A stretch of DNA of 64,000 bases from Brevibacterium sp. JSBI002 (GCF_026013965.1 NZ_CP110341.1:124001-188000); one strand, 5' to 3'; positions 9,506 to 18,301 are shown, counted from the stretch's first letter. Translations and numbers: made by a program. Notes: generated from the sequence alone by a model not told the origin.

Positions 9506-10525
9506 TCAGAGATCGCCGAGGCTCGTGTTCGCCCCGCAGAGGACGACGCAGACTTTCTCTCCCGCAGCCGGAACATAGCCGCCGGACGTCTTCGACTCGT
9601 CGGTGCCGCTGATCCCCGCCAGAGCCGTGGCCGCCGCATGTTCGACCGCCAGCCGGTGATCGCCCCACAGATGCTGCCGGGCGCCGATGATCGCCTTATC
9701 GCTGGCCAGCACCGAGGTGACCAGGTCCGACCGCGCCGCGTCCAGTGCCAGCGGTGTGGCCCGACGGGCACCGAGCGAATCCGCCGCCACCGAATCGACC
9801 GTGACGTCGACCGGCTCGCCCGCTTCCAGCGCGGCACCCAGCGCGCGACAGTTCTCCGGTTCGACCGCCACCGTGCGCACCCCGTGATAAGTCGCGGCTG
9901 TCGCGACTCCGGCGAACAGTCCGCCGCCTCCGACGGAGACGACGACCGTGTCGAGGTCGGGCACCTGCGTGAGAATCTCGGTCATCAGCGTGCCCGCGCC
10001 GGCGGCGATGAGCGGATGGTCGTAGGCGTGCGAAGCCAACGCCCCCGATGAGTCGACGAAGTCCTGGCAGGCCGCGGCCGCCTCGGCGTATTCGCTGCCC
10101 GTCAGCACCACCTCGGCACCGTAGGAGCGCAGACGATCGACCTTGACCTCCGGCGCATTCGCGGGGAGGAAGACGGTCGCGGGCACACCGGCGGCACGGG
10201 CCGCCCAGGCGCAGGCCAGCCCCGCGTTCCCGCCCGAGGCGATCGTCACTCCCGCCTCGGGGAAGGTGCCCTCCTCGAGGTGGGCCCGGATGAAGTTCTG
10301 CGCACCGCGGGCCTTGAAAGTGCCCGTGTACTGCATGAACTCGAGGGCGAAGAGCAGGCCGGATGCGCTTGGGTCCTCGGCAGGACCGGAACTCCACGCA
10401 GCCGCGGTGGGGGAGGCCGCCTCGGCGAGGTTCCCGGGCTGCGCGGACGCGACGGTGACCGGTCGGACTCGTCCGGCGATCCGGGCTGCGGCGGCTTCGA
10501 TGTCGGGATACGTCAGCTCTGTCAT
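9506..10525 (-). CDS. PLP-dependent threonine/serine ammonia-lyase family protein
   Basis: 339 residues of fold type II PLP enzymes. FKARGAQNF carries the Schiff-base lysine, SGGNAGLA binds the phosphate/carboxylate side and SVGGGGLFAG is the glycine loop for PLP phosphate. No C-terminal ACT domain, so this is the short catabolic-type or racemase-like form rather than biosynthetic IlvA. It would deaminate threonine or serine to 2-oxoacids, or racemise serine. Single gene, convergent with the small membrane protein; an MFS gene lies upstream on the same strand but is separated by a hairpin. Confidence 0.85.
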   Translation of the reverse strand: MTELTYPDIEAAAARIAGRVRPVTVASAQPGNLAEAASPTAAAWSSGPAEDPSASGLLFALEFMQYTGTFKARGAQNFIRAHLEEGTFPEAGVTIASGGNAGLACAWAARAAGVPATVFLPANAPEVKVDRLRSYGAEVVLTGSEYAEAAAACQDFVDSSGALASHAYDHPLIAAGAGTLMTEILTQVPDLDTVVVSVGGGGLFAGVATAATYHGVRTVAVEPENCRALGAALEAGEPVDVTVDSVAADSLGARRATPLALDAARSDLVTSVLASDKAIIGARQHLWGDHRLAVEHAAATALAGISGTDESKTSGGYVPAAGEKVCVVLCGANTSLGDL

Positions 10526-10572
10526 CTCATCAGCCTATGCGAGAGCTGCTGAGGGGGTGCGCCGCCTCGGTG

Positions 10573-10626
10573 GATTGTTGGGTCGATCCACGGCGTTTCA
10601 GGCGGAGGAATCACCGTGGATCGACC
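10573..10626. terminator. Long hairpin with TCGATC core (family 1, copy A)
   Basis: GGTCGATCCACGG at 10581-10593 pairs perfectly with CCGTGGATCGACC at 10614-10626 (13 bp, 20-nt loop). It lies 45 bases past the stop of the minus-strand MFS gene, where a terminator is expected. Its left arm shares 21 identical bases with the hairpin at 18794-18857, so it is a repeat family member. Confidence 0.7.
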
Positions 10627-10670
10627 AGGAAATCGAGGTGCAGGTGACGAACCGGGGGTTCGCTGCAGTC

Positions 10671-12035
10671 TCAGTGGTGCTTCGTCAGGCCGAGGTCGTT
10701 GCCCTTCGTTTCCTTGACGAGGCTGACGCCGATGAGCGAGATGATGCACACGATGATCATGTAGATCGCGATCGAGATCGATTTTCCGGTCTCGGCGAGC
10801 AGGGTCTCGGCGATCGTCGGGGCGAAGGCACCACCGAGGATCGCGCCGAGCGCGTAGCCGATCGAGACGCCCGAGTAGCGGACCTCGACCGGGAACATCT
10901 CCGCATACATCGCCGACATCGGGCCATACGACAGGCCCATGCCGACGGTGAGGACGAAGATGCCGATGCCGTACATCCAGATGTTCGCCATGTCGATCAT
11001 GAGGAAGGTCGGGATGAGCCACACGATGAGCAGGACGTACCCGATCTGGAAGGTCCGCACGCGACCGAGCTTGTCCGACAGCGCCCCGCCCCACATCGTG
11101 AACACCAGCCAACCGAAGCTCGCGAGCGTCGTCGCCAACAGCACTGGTGCGCGGTCGAGGCCGACGGAACCGCCCTCGGCGATGGGGCGCGAGGCGTAGG
11201 CGGCGAAGAACGCGATGATCATGTAGCCCACCGCGTTGTTGCCGATGAAGATGAGCGCGGAGAGCACGACTTCCTTCGTGTTCTTCTTGAACAGGGTGCC
11301 CAGCGGAGCCGAGGATTCGGCCTTGCGCTCGGCGAGCTCGGCGAAGACCGGGGACTCCTCGACCTGCCGGCGGATGTAATAGCCGACGAAGACGAGGACG
11401 ACGGAGAAGAGGAACGGGATCCTCCATCCGAAGCTCGCGAACTGTTCGGCGGTGAGGACCGTGGTGAGCACCCAGATCACGCCGGTGGCGAGGATCATGC
11501 CGACCGGCACGCCGATCTGCGGGTACGCGCCGAAGATGCCGCGCTTGGAGATCGGGGCATGCTCGACCGACAGCAGCGCGGCCCCACCCCATTCGCCGCC
11601 GGCGGAGAAGCCCTGCAGGATCCGCAGCAGGGTGAGCAGGATCGGGGCGCCGACTCCGATCATCGCGTAGTTCGGGAGCAGGCCGATGAGCGAGGTCGCG
11701 GCCCCCATGAGGATGAGCGTGAGCACGAGCATCTTCTTGCGTCCGATCCGATCGCCGAGGTGGCCGGCGATGATCGCGCCCAACGGGCGGAAGAGGAACG
11801 AGATGCCCAGAGACGCCCACGCCATGATCTGACCGAGCGCCGGATTGTCCGCGGCCAAAGGGCCGAAGTACTGAGCGGAGAGGATGAGGCCGGCGGCCTG
11901 AGCGTAGATGAAGAAGTCGTACCACTCGATGGTGGTGCCGACGAGGGTGCCGGCGAGGACCTTGCGCTCCTCGCGGGTGATCGAATGGGGCTCGGTCGGC
12001 TGTGATGCGGCCGGGCCGGGGGCTGTGGTGGACAT
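10671..12035 (-). CDS. MHS-type MFS transporter (organic acid:H+ symporter)
   Basis: 454 residues, about 12 membrane segments. The N-terminal IEWYDFFIYAQAAGLI and the loop DRIGRKKMLV (major facilitator signature between helices 2 and 3) place it in the metabolite:H+ symporter group (ProP, ShiA, KgtP, aromatic-acid carriers). I set the start at 12035, where a Met opens the family sequence; longer frame upstream is proline-rich noise. An inverted repeat matching the paa operators lies 122-139 bases upstream, so phenylacetate or a related acid is a reasonable substrate guess. Confidence 0.9.
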   Translation of the reverse strand: MSTTAPGPAASQPTEPHSITREERKVLAGTLVGTTIEWYDFFIYAQAAGLILSAQYFGPLAADNPALGQIMAWASLGISFLFRPLGAIIAGHLGDRIGRKKMLVLTLILMGAATSLIGLLPNYAMIGVGAPILLTLLRILQGFSAGGEWGGAALLSVEHAPISKRGIFGAYPQIGVPVGMILATGVIWVLTTVLTAEQFASFGWRIPFLFSVVLVFVGYYIRRQVEESPVFAELAERKAESSAPLGTLFKKNTKEVVLSALIFIGNNAVGYMIIAFFAAYASRPIAEGGSVGLDRAPVLLATTLASFGWLVFTMWGGALSDKLGRVRTFQIGYVLLIVWLIPTFLMIDMANIWMYGIGIFVLTVGMGLSYGPMSAMYAEMFPVEVRYSGVSIGYALGAILGGAFAPTIAETLLAETGKSISIAIYMIIVCIISLIGVSLVKETKGNDLGLTKHH

Positions 12036-12345
12036 GACAGGATCTTTCGGTTGCTGGGCGACATTGCCTGGGTCCATTGCCGGCGGCGGTGGTCCTCGAC
12101 TCTGAGTGATCGCCGGTGCCGTCGGTGGGGCGCGTGACGGGTGGCCGCCCGTCACGACTGACTGCTTGGTCAGTAATTGCCTCTGACTATATTGCAGATG
12201 ATGGCCGATGTCACCTGCATGAGGGCCGGAGGCGATCCCTCACCGCCGGCTGCGCCCGTTGGCGGCGGTCATCGGTGAGTCAGCGGCCCGGTTCCGCGCC
12301 GTTGCCCGGTGCCGTTATCGTGGCCGGAACAGCAGAGAGAGGGGC
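12036..12345. other. Intergenic region between divergent MFS gene and small-protein pair
   Basis: 310 bases without a gene. It contains the candidate TetR operator at 12157-12174, a TATAGT -10-like box on the minus strand at 12186-12191 and little else. The GGAC-rich segment 12300-12345 is leader for the plus-strand gene. Confidence 0.5.
12157..12174 (-). promoter_or_regulatory. Candidate TetR (PaaR-like) operator upstream of MFS gene
   Basis: ACTGACTGCTTGGTCAGT: 6-bp perfect arms ACTGAC/GTCAGT around a 6-nt centre, with the right half TTGGTCAGTAA shared with the sites before paaZ, paaI and paaA. It lies 12-29 bases downstream of a minus-strand TATAGT box, so a bound repressor would sit on the transcription start. 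Confidence 0.6.
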
Positions 12346-12651
12346 ATGATGAAAGGCAGACTTCTACTGGCGGCAGGAATCGGAGTGGGGTTCGTCCTCG
12401 GCTCCCGCGCCGGCCGACAGAGCTACGAATCGCTGAAGGGATATGCGCAGGATCTGTGGAGCGACCCCAAGGTCCAAGACCGCGTGTCCGACATTGAGGA
12501 CACAGTCAGAGAGAAGGCTCCGGTCGTGCAGGACAAAGCCGAGCAGGCGCTGAAGAGCGCCGGCGAGAAATCGAAGAGAGTCGGCGATGAGATGAAGTCG
12601 AAGATCTCCGGCGACTCGACTGAGGACCCGACGGAGGACAGCCATGGCTGA
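12346..12651 (+). CDS. YtxH-like small membrane-anchored protein
   Basis: 101 residues: a short N-terminal hydrophobic, glycine-rich segment (LLLAAGIGVGFVLGSRAG, about residues 5-22) followed by a charged, probably helical or coiled-coil region rich in Lys/Glu/Asp. This resembles YtxH/DUF883-type envelope stress or cell-surface helpers, but similarity is general. ATG at 12346 follows GAGAGAGGGG; a second ATG is the next codon. It overlaps by eight bases the small gene at 12644, indicating translational coupling. Confidence 0.7.
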   Translation: MMKGRLLLAAGIGVGFVLGSRAGRQSYESLKGYAQDLWSDPKVQDRVSDIEDTVREKAPVVQDKAEQALKSAGEKSKRVGDEMKSKISGDSTEDPTEDSHG

Positions 12652-12817
12652 GATCTCCGACACCGCGCACTTCGGGGCCAGCCGAAAGGCCATCGAGGCC
12701 GAACTCGGCGTCATCGCCGCCCAGTGGGAGCAGCAGGGTCGTATCGAGCCGGTGGTGGACAAGGACACGGGCGAGATCCACCCCGACGCCGAGCGAGAGC
12801 TGCTCGACCGCCTCTGA
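12644..12817 (+). CDS. 57-residue conserved-type small protein, unknown
   Basis: Reads MAEISDTAHFGASRKAIEAE at its start and ends DAERELLDRL. It is acidic, soluble and has no membrane segment. The start overlaps the last eight bases of the YtxH-like gene, with GGAGGACAGCC ahead as ribosome site. Codon third positions are GC-rich like neighbours, supporting a real gene. No function recognised. Confidence 0.6.
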   Translation: MAEISDTAHFGASRKAIEAELGVIAAQWEQQGRIEPVVDKDTGEIHPDAERELLDRL

Positions 12818-12850
12818 TCGATCTCACCGCGGGGCGGGTGACCTCGCCCT

Positions 12851-12903
12851 ATGCCGCGCTCACCCTGTGTCGGCCTTGCGATGCCGCGCTCACGCTGTGT
12901 CGG
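12851..12903. repeat. Two 23-nt direct repeats
   Basis: A 23-base unit beginning ATGCCGCGCTCAC occurs at 12851-12873 and 12881-12903 with one mismatch, in the leader between the small genes and paaZ. It may be a local duplication; role unknown. Confidence 0.6.
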
Positions 12904-12928
12904 TCTCTGTGCGCCCTGACGGCGCCCT

Positions 12929-12957
12929 ATGACAATTACCGACCAGTTGGTTAGTAT
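12929..12957 (+). promoter_or_regulatory. paaZ promoter with embedded TetR operator
   Basis: ATGACA (12929-12934) and TAGTAT (12952-12957) are spaced by 17 bases as -35 and -10 boxes. The inverted repeat ACCGACCAGTTGGTTAGT at 12938-12955 fills the spacer, so a repressor bound there would exclude RNA polymerase. The same motif recurs before paaI and paaA. Confidence 0.7.
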
Positions 12958-13034
12958 ATTTCTAGGAATCGGCAGCGGTGCCGACAGCGGCCGCCGTGGA
13001 CCGGGAGACGTCGTTTCACCAGGGAGAGCAAAGC

Positions 13035-15071
13035 ATGACCGAAATCCTCAGTTCCTATGTGGCCGGATCCTGGCACACGCCGGCAGCGACCGAGTCCGCC
13101 CGGCCTGTCCGCGACGCCGGCACGGGGGAGCTCCTGCACTCGGTGAGCTCGGCCGGAGTCGACTTCGCCGCCGTCGCCGACCACGCCCGGACCACCGGCA
13201 TCGCCGAACTGCAGAAGCTCACCTTCCACCAGCGCGGTGTGATCCTCAAGAAGCTCGCGACCTACCTCATGGAGCGCACGAAGGACTACCACGAGATCTC
13301 CTTCACCACCGGCACCACCAAGCGCGACGCCTTCGTCGACATCGAAGGCGGAATCGGCACGCTCTTCACCTACTCCGGCGTCGCCCGCCGCCAGATGCCG
13401 AACTCGACCGTCCACCTCGACGGCGGGGTCGAGCGCCTGTCTAAGAACGGCACCTTCGTCGGCCGCCACATCCTCACCTCCCGGCAGGGCCTGGCGCTGC
13501 AGATCAACGCCTTCAACTTCCCCGTCTGGGGCATGCTCGAGAAGTTCGGGCCCATGTTCGTCGCCGGCGTCCCCGTCGTCGTCAAGCCCGCCACGGACAC
13601 CGCCCACCTGACCCGCGCGGTCGTCGCGGATATGATCGAGTCCGGCCTGCTTCCCGCCGGTGCGATCCAGCTGGTCTGCGGTGACGTCACCCCGCTCTTC
13701 GACCGTCTCGCCGAACAGGATGCGATCGCGTTCACCGGCTCAGCCAACACCGCCCGCACGCTCTCCGGGCTCGACTGCGTGACCCAGCGCGGCACCCGCT
13801 TCTTCGCCGAGGCGGACTCACTCAACTTCTCCCTGCTAGGTCCCGACGCCGCACCCGGAACGGAGGAATTCGACCTCTTCGTCTCCGGCGTCGTCGCCGA
13901 GATGACCGTCAAGGCCGGACAGAAGTGCACCGCGATCCGCCGCACCTTCGTCCCCGAAGCCCACGCCGAGGCGGTCGGCGAGGCCATCATCGCGAAGCTT
14001 TCCACCCAGGGTGTCGGAGATCCGCGCGAGAAGTCCACCCGCCTGGGCCCCGTGGTCTCCGACAAGCAGCGCACAGACGTTCTCGACGCGGTCGACCAGA
14101 TCATCGCCGGGGGAGCGCATCTGCTCGCCGGCGGCCGTGAGGAATCCGATCGTCTGGCCGCCGAACACGGCGGAGCCTATGTCGCGGCCACCGTCCTCCA
14201 GGCCGATGACGCCTGGTCCGATGCCGTCCACGACATCGAAGCCTTCGGGCCCGTGACCTCGATCATCACCTATTCCGACACCGAGGAGGCCGTCCGCCTG
14301 GCCGCCCGGGGCCGCGGCTCCCTGGTCGGCTCAGTCGTCACCCACGACCGTGATTTCGCCACCGAATTCGTCCGCAGGATCGCTCCGTGGCATGGCCGTG
14401 TGCTCGTCCTTGACCGCGACGATGCCGAAGAGTCGACCGGTCACGGCTCGCCGCTGCCGAACCTCATCCACGGCGGCCCCGGACGCGCCGGCGGCGGTGA
14501 GGAGATGGGCGGACTGCGCGGCGTCGAACACTTCATGCAGCGCACCGCGATCCAGGCCTCCCCGGACATGCTCACCGCGATCGGCGGGGAATGGGTCAAC
14601 GGATCGGAGCGCCGCCTCGGCGATCATCCGTTCACGAAGTCGCTTGAGGACCTGCGCATCGGCGACACCCTCGATTCGGAGTGGCGGGAGGTCACGCTCG
14701 ACGATATCGAGCACTTCGCGAACTTCACTGGGGACACCTTCTACGCCCACATGAACGAGGAGGCGGCCGCCGCGAACCCGTTCTTCCCGGGACGCGTGGC
14801 GCACGGCTACCTCATCGTGTCCTTCGCTGCCGGACTCTTCGTCCAGCCGGACCCGGGTCCGGTGCTCGCGAACTACGGGCTCGAGGGTCTGAACTTCATC
14901 ACGCCCGTCTCCCCAGGTGACAAGCTCAAGGTGACGCTGACCGCCAAGCGCATCACCCCGCGTGAGACCGACGAATACGGTGAGGTCCGCTGGGACGCAC
15001 AGGTCGTCAACCAGAACGACGAATCCGTGGCGAACTACGACGTGCTCACGCTGGTGGCCAAGGAGTACTGA
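13035..15071 (+). CDS. paaZ: Bifunctional oxepin-CoA hydrolase / 3-oxo-5,6-dehydrosuberyl-CoA semialdehyde dehydrogenase
   Basis: 678 residues, the usual length for PaaZ. Residues 1 to about 520 are an aldehyde dehydrogenase domain (INAFNFPVWGMLEKF, FTGSANTARTL, catalytic cysteine in GQKCTAIRR). Residues about 540-678 form a MaoC-type R-specific enoyl-CoA hydratase domain that opens the oxepin ring (FTGDTFYAHMNEEAAAANPFF and RVAHGYLI). It cleaves oxepin-CoA and oxidises the resulting aldehyde in phenylacetate catabolism. ATG at 13035 follows AGGGAGAG. It is a monocistronic unit under its own operator, separate from paaABCDE. Confidence 0.96.
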   Translation: MTEILSSYVAGSWHTPAATESARPVRDAGTGELLHSVSSAGVDFAAVADHARTTGIAELQKLTFHQRGVILKKLATYLMERTKDYHEISFTTGTTKRDAFVDIEGGIGTLFTYSGVARRQMPNSTVHLDGGVERLSKNGTFVGRHILTSRQGLALQINAFNFPVWGMLEKFGPMFVAGVPVVVKPATDTAHLTRAVVADMIESGLLPAGAIQLVCGDVTPLFDRLAEQDAIAFTGSANTARTLSGLDCVTQRGTRFFAEADSLNFSLLGPDAAPGTEEFDLFVSGVVAEMTVKAGQKCTAIRRTFVPEAHAEAVGEAIIAKLSTQGVGDPREKSTRLGPVVSDKQRTDVLDAVDQIIAGGAHLLAGGREESDRLAAEHGGAYVAATVLQADDAWSDAVHDIEAFGPVTSIITYSDTEEAVRLAARGRGSLVGSVVTHDRDFATEFVRRIAPWHGRVLVLDRDDAEESTGHGSPLPNLIHGGPGRAGGGEEMGGLRGVEHFMQRTAIQASPDMLTAIGGEWVNGSERRLGDHPFTKSLEDLRIGDTLDSEWREVTLDDIEHFANFTGDTFYAHMNEEAAAANPFFPGRVAHGYLIVSFAAGLFVQPDPGPVLANYGLEGLNFITPVSPGDKLKVTLTAKRITPRETDEYGEVRWDAQVVNQNDESVANYDVLTLVAKEY

Positions 15072-15095
15072 GGGCGATCTGTTCGGGTGACGGTC

Positions 15096-15266
15096 GTGCC
15101 TGCCGGGCAGGAACGCGACGAGCTCGACGGAGAGCTTCGGCACGAACGCCTCCTGGAAAAGGACGACGTCGATGAGGCCATCGTCGATGGCCGTCTCTGC
15201 GGAGAGCTTGAGCTCGCCCCCAGAACGTACTGGTTTGAGTTCCTCGGCTGGTGTCGTCAGAACCAC
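15096..15266 (-). pseudogene. C-terminal remnant of a diacylglycerol/lipid kinase-like gene
   Basis: In the minus frame, about 57 residues read GELKLSAETAIDDGLIDVVL and then end in LPGRH, which is the C-terminal pattern of YegS/DagK-type lipid kinases. The frame then runs into the antisense of paaZ with no family sequence, and no N-terminal kinase part precedes it. This looks like a degraded gene end. Assignment rests on one motif, so moderate confidence. Confidence 0.55.
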
Positions 15267-15324
15267 GCTGTGACTATTCAGGGGCGACCCTGCGCCGGAG
15301 CCAGCCGCTAAACGCGGGAAAGTG

Positions 15325-15482
15325 CTCGGCGGGAACAGATCATCGGCGCGGGCATCGGACTGTTCGGGTCGCAGGGATACCGGGCAGCCACCGTCGGAGC
15401 GCTCTGTGAGACCGCGGAGTTGAGCAACCGCTGCTTCTACGAATCCTTCGGCGCTCTGGCGGACCTCCTGGTCGCTCGACCA
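15325..15482 (+). pseudogene. N-terminal remnant of a TetR-family regulator
   Basis: A plus-strand frame gives a TetR helix-turn-helix: IIGAGIGLFGSQGYRAATV, then ALCETAELSNRCFYESF and ALADLLVA. It has no start codon in good context, and ends abruptly against the stop of the convergent intact TetR gene. About 50 residues remain of a protein normally near 200. Coordinates are approximate to a few bases. Confidence 0.65.
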
Positions 15483-16190
15483 TCAGGCCTCCAGGCCTTG
15501 GAAGGCCATCGTTGTGACCGCCTCGGCGATGGTGTCGGGGTCGACGGGATAGCTGGGGCGGTACCACTCGGTGATCGAGTTGACCATGCCGAAGAGCAGA
15601 CGGGTGATGAGCCCGGGGGTGAAGTCCGAGCGCAGACCGCCCTCGGCGATGGCGGCCTCGACGAGCGCACGGACCTTCGCATCGATATTGCGTCGGGCCT
15701 CGAGGGCTTCGCGTTCTAAGGGTGAGTTTCCGCGCACGCGCAGCAGCAAGGTCACCGAATGGTGGTACTCGATGAGGATGACGACGCTGGCGCGCACGGC
15801 CAGCTGCAGGCGTTCGAGGGCGGTGACGTTCTCTCGCAGGCTCTCGGTCTCCACAGCGGAATCGAGGGCGCGGATGCCGCGGCTGATCGCCAGGTGCAGC
15901 AGCTCTTCCTTCGACTTCACGTGATGGTAGATCGCGGACTTCGTGATGCCGAGCTCACGGGCGACCGTGTCCATCGACGTGCCGTCATAGCCGCGGGAGA
16001 CGAAGACCTCTGTGGCCTTGTTGATCAAGGTCTCCCGGTCGTAGCCGGGACGGCCGCGGCGCGAGCGTTTGGGGGCGGTCGCCTCGGCGGGGGTCGTCGG
16101 GGACGTCGACGCGGCGGTCGTCGATTCCGCGGACGACGTCGTCGGGTCCGGGGTTGTCGACGCAGGTGAGGACGATTCGGGCATGCGCAT
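15483..16190 (-). CDS. TetR-family repressor, probable regulator of the paa genes
   Basis: 235 residues. A disordered Ser/Thr/Ala-rich N-terminus of about 45 residues precedes RRGRPGYDRETLINKATEVF and the helix-turn-helix (about residues 55-95; MDTVARELGITKSAIYHHV), then an all-helical ligand domain. It resembles actinobacterial PaaR proteins that respond to phenylacetyl-CoA, and it stands between paaZ and paaK/paaI. Four similar inverted repeats in the region are candidate sites. Two starts, 16190 and 16184, are possible; neither has a strong ribosome site. No operator copy is evident before its own gene. Confidence 0.85.
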   Translation of the reverse strand: MRMPESSSPASTTPDPTTSSAESTTAASTSPTTPAEATAPKRSRRGRPGYDRETLINKATEVFVSRGYDGTSMDTVARELGITKSAIYHHVKSKEELLHLAISRGIRALDSAVETESLRENVTALERLQLAVRASVVILIEYHHSVTLLLRVRGNSPLEREALEARRNIDAKVRALVEAAIAEGGLRSDFTPGLITRLLFGMVNSITEWYRPSYPVDPDTIAEAVTTMAFQGLEA

Positions 16191-16291
16191 CAGTCTAATC
16201 GGCCAGCTCGGTGGGTGCCGCGATCCAAGTCACAGCACTCACCTCGGTGCGCGTCCGCAGCGCCGCTTCAGCGCATGCACTGCGCCTCATC

Positions 16292-17587
16292 TCAGCGCAC
16301 GCCCTCGCGGCGGTCGATGATGCGCTTCATCTTGCCGACCGAGCGCGGCAGGTCCCCGGGCATCTTGATGTCGATGGCGCAGGAGACGCCGAGGCGCTCC
16401 TTGATGCGGGCGGCCACGAGCTTGTCGAGGCCGTCGAGCTCGACGGCGCCGACGCCTTCGCGGGCCTCGACCTCGACGGTCATCTCGTCCATCCGACCCG
16501 GGCGGGTGAGGACGAGCTGGAAGTGAGGGCTCAGGGGCGCGAACTCGAAGAGCACGGTCTCGACGTTCGCGGGGTAGACGTTGACGCCGCGGATGATCAT
16601 GAGGTCATCGGAGCGGCCGGTGATGCGCGAGATGCGGCGGAAGTTCGGGCGCGCGGTGCCCGGCAGCAACGTTGCGAGGTCGTGCGTGCGGTAGCGGATG
16701 ATGGGCAGCGCTTCCTTCGTCAGCGAGGTGAAGACGAGTTCGCCCTCCTCGCCGTCGGGCAGGACCTCGCCGGTGAAAGGGTCGACGATCTCCGGGTAGA
16801 AGTGGTCCTCCCAGATCGTCGGGCCGTCCTTCGTCGCCGCGGACTCGCAGGCCACACCCGGTCCCATGACCTCGGAGAGGCCGTAGATGTCGACGGCATT
16901 GATGTTGAAGGAGTTCTCGATCTCCTTGCGCATCTCGTCCGTCCATGGTTCGGCGCCGCAGATCGCGGTCTTCAGGCTCGTCGAGGTCGGGTCGATGCCC
17001 TGCTTGCGGAATTCGTCGAGGATCGTGAGCAGGTAGGTCGGGGTGGCCGTGATGATGTCCGGCTTGAAGTCCTGGATGAGCTGCACCTGGCGCGGGGTCT
17101 GACCGCCGGAGATCGGGACGACGGTGAACCCGTGACGCTCCGCCCCGTGGACGCCGAGTCCGCCGGTGAACAGCCCGTATCCGTAGGCGTTGTGCATCAT
17201 CTGTCCGCGCTTGCCGCCGGCACCGAGGATGGACCGCGCGATGAGGCTGCCCCACCGATCGAGATCGCCCATCGTGTACCCGACGACGGTCGGCAGGCCG
17301 GTCGTGCCCGAGGAGGCGTGGATGCGCGCGACCTGCTCCTGCGGGACCGCGATGAGCCCGAACGGGTAGTTGTCGCGCAGATCCTGCTTGGTCGTGAATG
17401 GCAGCTTCGCAATGTCATCGAGACTGGTGATGTCCGCAGGGGTCACGCCGAGGTCGTCGAAGGCCTTCCGGTAGAACGGCACCCGTTCATACACCGAGGT
17501 CACCGTCGTCTGAAGGTTCTTCAGCTGGTCGGAGCGCAGCTCGTCCAGGCTCATCCGTTCGCCGGCGTCGAGGTCGGTCTCAGTCAT
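16292..17587 (-). CDS. paaK: Phenylacetate-CoA ligase
   Basis: 431 residues. Activates phenylacetate with ATP and CoA, the first pathway step. The adenylation motif HASSGTTGLPTVVGYT, the YGLSEVMGPGVACES stretch and the C-terminal RSVGKMKRIIDRR are typical of PaaK. Of two adjacent Met codons I chose 17587, which is six bases behind AAGGAG; 17590 is too close. Same strand as paaI, 159 bases downstream, so the two are probably cotranscribed from the operator at 18422. Cytosolic. Confidence 0.95.
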   Translation of the reverse strand: MTETDLDAGERMSLDELRSDQLKNLQTTVTSVYERVPFYRKAFDDLGVTPADITSLDDIAKLPFTTKQDLRDNYPFGLIAVPQEQVARIHASSGTTGLPTVVGYTMGDLDRWGSLIARSILGAGGKRGQMMHNAYGYGLFTGGLGVHGAERHGFTVVPISGGQTPRQVQLIQDFKPDIITATPTYLLTILDEFRKQGIDPTSTSLKTAICGAEPWTDEMRKEIENSFNINAVDIYGLSEVMGPGVACESAATKDGPTIWEDHFYPEIVDPFTGEVLPDGEEGELVFTSLTKEALPIIRYRTHDLATLLPGTARPNFRRISRITGRSDDLMIIRGVNVYPANVETVLFEFAPLSPHFQLVLTRPGRMDEMTVEVEAREGVGAVELDGLDKLVAARIKERLGVSCAIDIKMPGDLPRSVGKMKRIIDRREGVR

Positions 17588-17746
17588 CATCGTCTCCTTG
17601 CGAATCTCTTCTGTGTGTCAGATCCAAAAACCGCCGAGGTGGTCCACCGTTCTTCGGTGTTCGGTCGTCGACGGGGGGTTCGGTGGGGGTGGTCCGGCGC
17701 GGCATGGTGCCTGTCGCGGAGCCGGCGGCCGTGTGGTTGGTCGGGT

Positions 17747-18301
17747 CTACTTGCGGGCGGGCAGCGTGCGGGAGCGGCCGCGGTAGGTGGCGATGATGTC
17801 GTCGCCGCGGGTGACCGTGACGTCGTAGATGCCCGAGCGGCCCTGCTTGATGACCTCATGGCCGCGGGCGACGAGCTGATCGCCGAGGTATGTGGGTTTG
17901 AGGAAGTCGATGTCTCCGCCGGAGGCGACGGTGATCGAACCGGGATAGTTGCAGGCCATCGCGAAAGTGGTGTCGGCGAAGAGGAAGACGTAGCCGCCGT
18001 GGGTGATGTCGTGGCCGTTGGTCATGATCTCGGTGACCGTCATCGAACACTGTGCCCAGCCGGGTCCGTGGTCATCGACGGTGATGCCCAGGTGCTGGGA
18101 GGCGCGATCATTGGCGAACATCGCGGCCGCACCGGTGAGTTCCGTCTGTGTGGCTGCCCCGGAGGTGGACGCCTCGGTGGATCCTTCGGGATCGGGCTGT
18201 GCAGCCGCCTCGGCGGGGGACTCAGGAGCCGCCTCGGCGGGGGAGGGGCCGTTCGGGGTCTGTGACTCCGCGGTCGTCGTATCGTGGGTGGGCTGTCCCA
18301 T
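17747..18301 (-). CDS. paaI: PaaI-type hotdog thioesterase
   Basis: 184 residues. Residues from about 55 are a hotdog-fold phenylacetyl-CoA thioesterase (HLGITVDDHGPGWAQCSMTV, then GHDITHGGYVFLFADTTFA with the catalytic Asn/Gly/Asp loop). It is thought to rescue CoA from stalled pathway intermediates. The first 54 residues are an unusual Ala/Glu/Pro/Ser-rich tail absent from typical PaaI (about 140 residues), and its DNA holds two GCCGAGGCGG motifs (about 18207 and 18230). Start at 18301 is the only good Met; the operator is 121 bases upstream. Confidence 0.92.
   Translation of the reverse strand: MGQPTHDTTTAESQTPNGPSPAEAAPESPAEAAAQPDPEGSTEASTSGAATQTELTGAAAMFANDRASQHLGITVDDHGPGWAQCSMTVTEIMTNGHDITHGGYVFLFADTTFAMACNYPGSITVASGGDIDFLKPTYLGDQLVARGHEVIKQGRSGIYDVTVTRGDDIIATYRGRSRTLPARK

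Noticed and set aside
10143..12005. 620-codon plus-strand frame opposite the MFS transporter
   Set aside because: Asp/Glu/Arg-rich mirror of membrane codons; the minus-strand frame has true MFS motifs.
16211..18265. 684-codon plus-strand frame across paaK and paaI
   Set aside because: It spans two real minus-strand genes and their gap and has no ribosome site or domain; antisense artefact.
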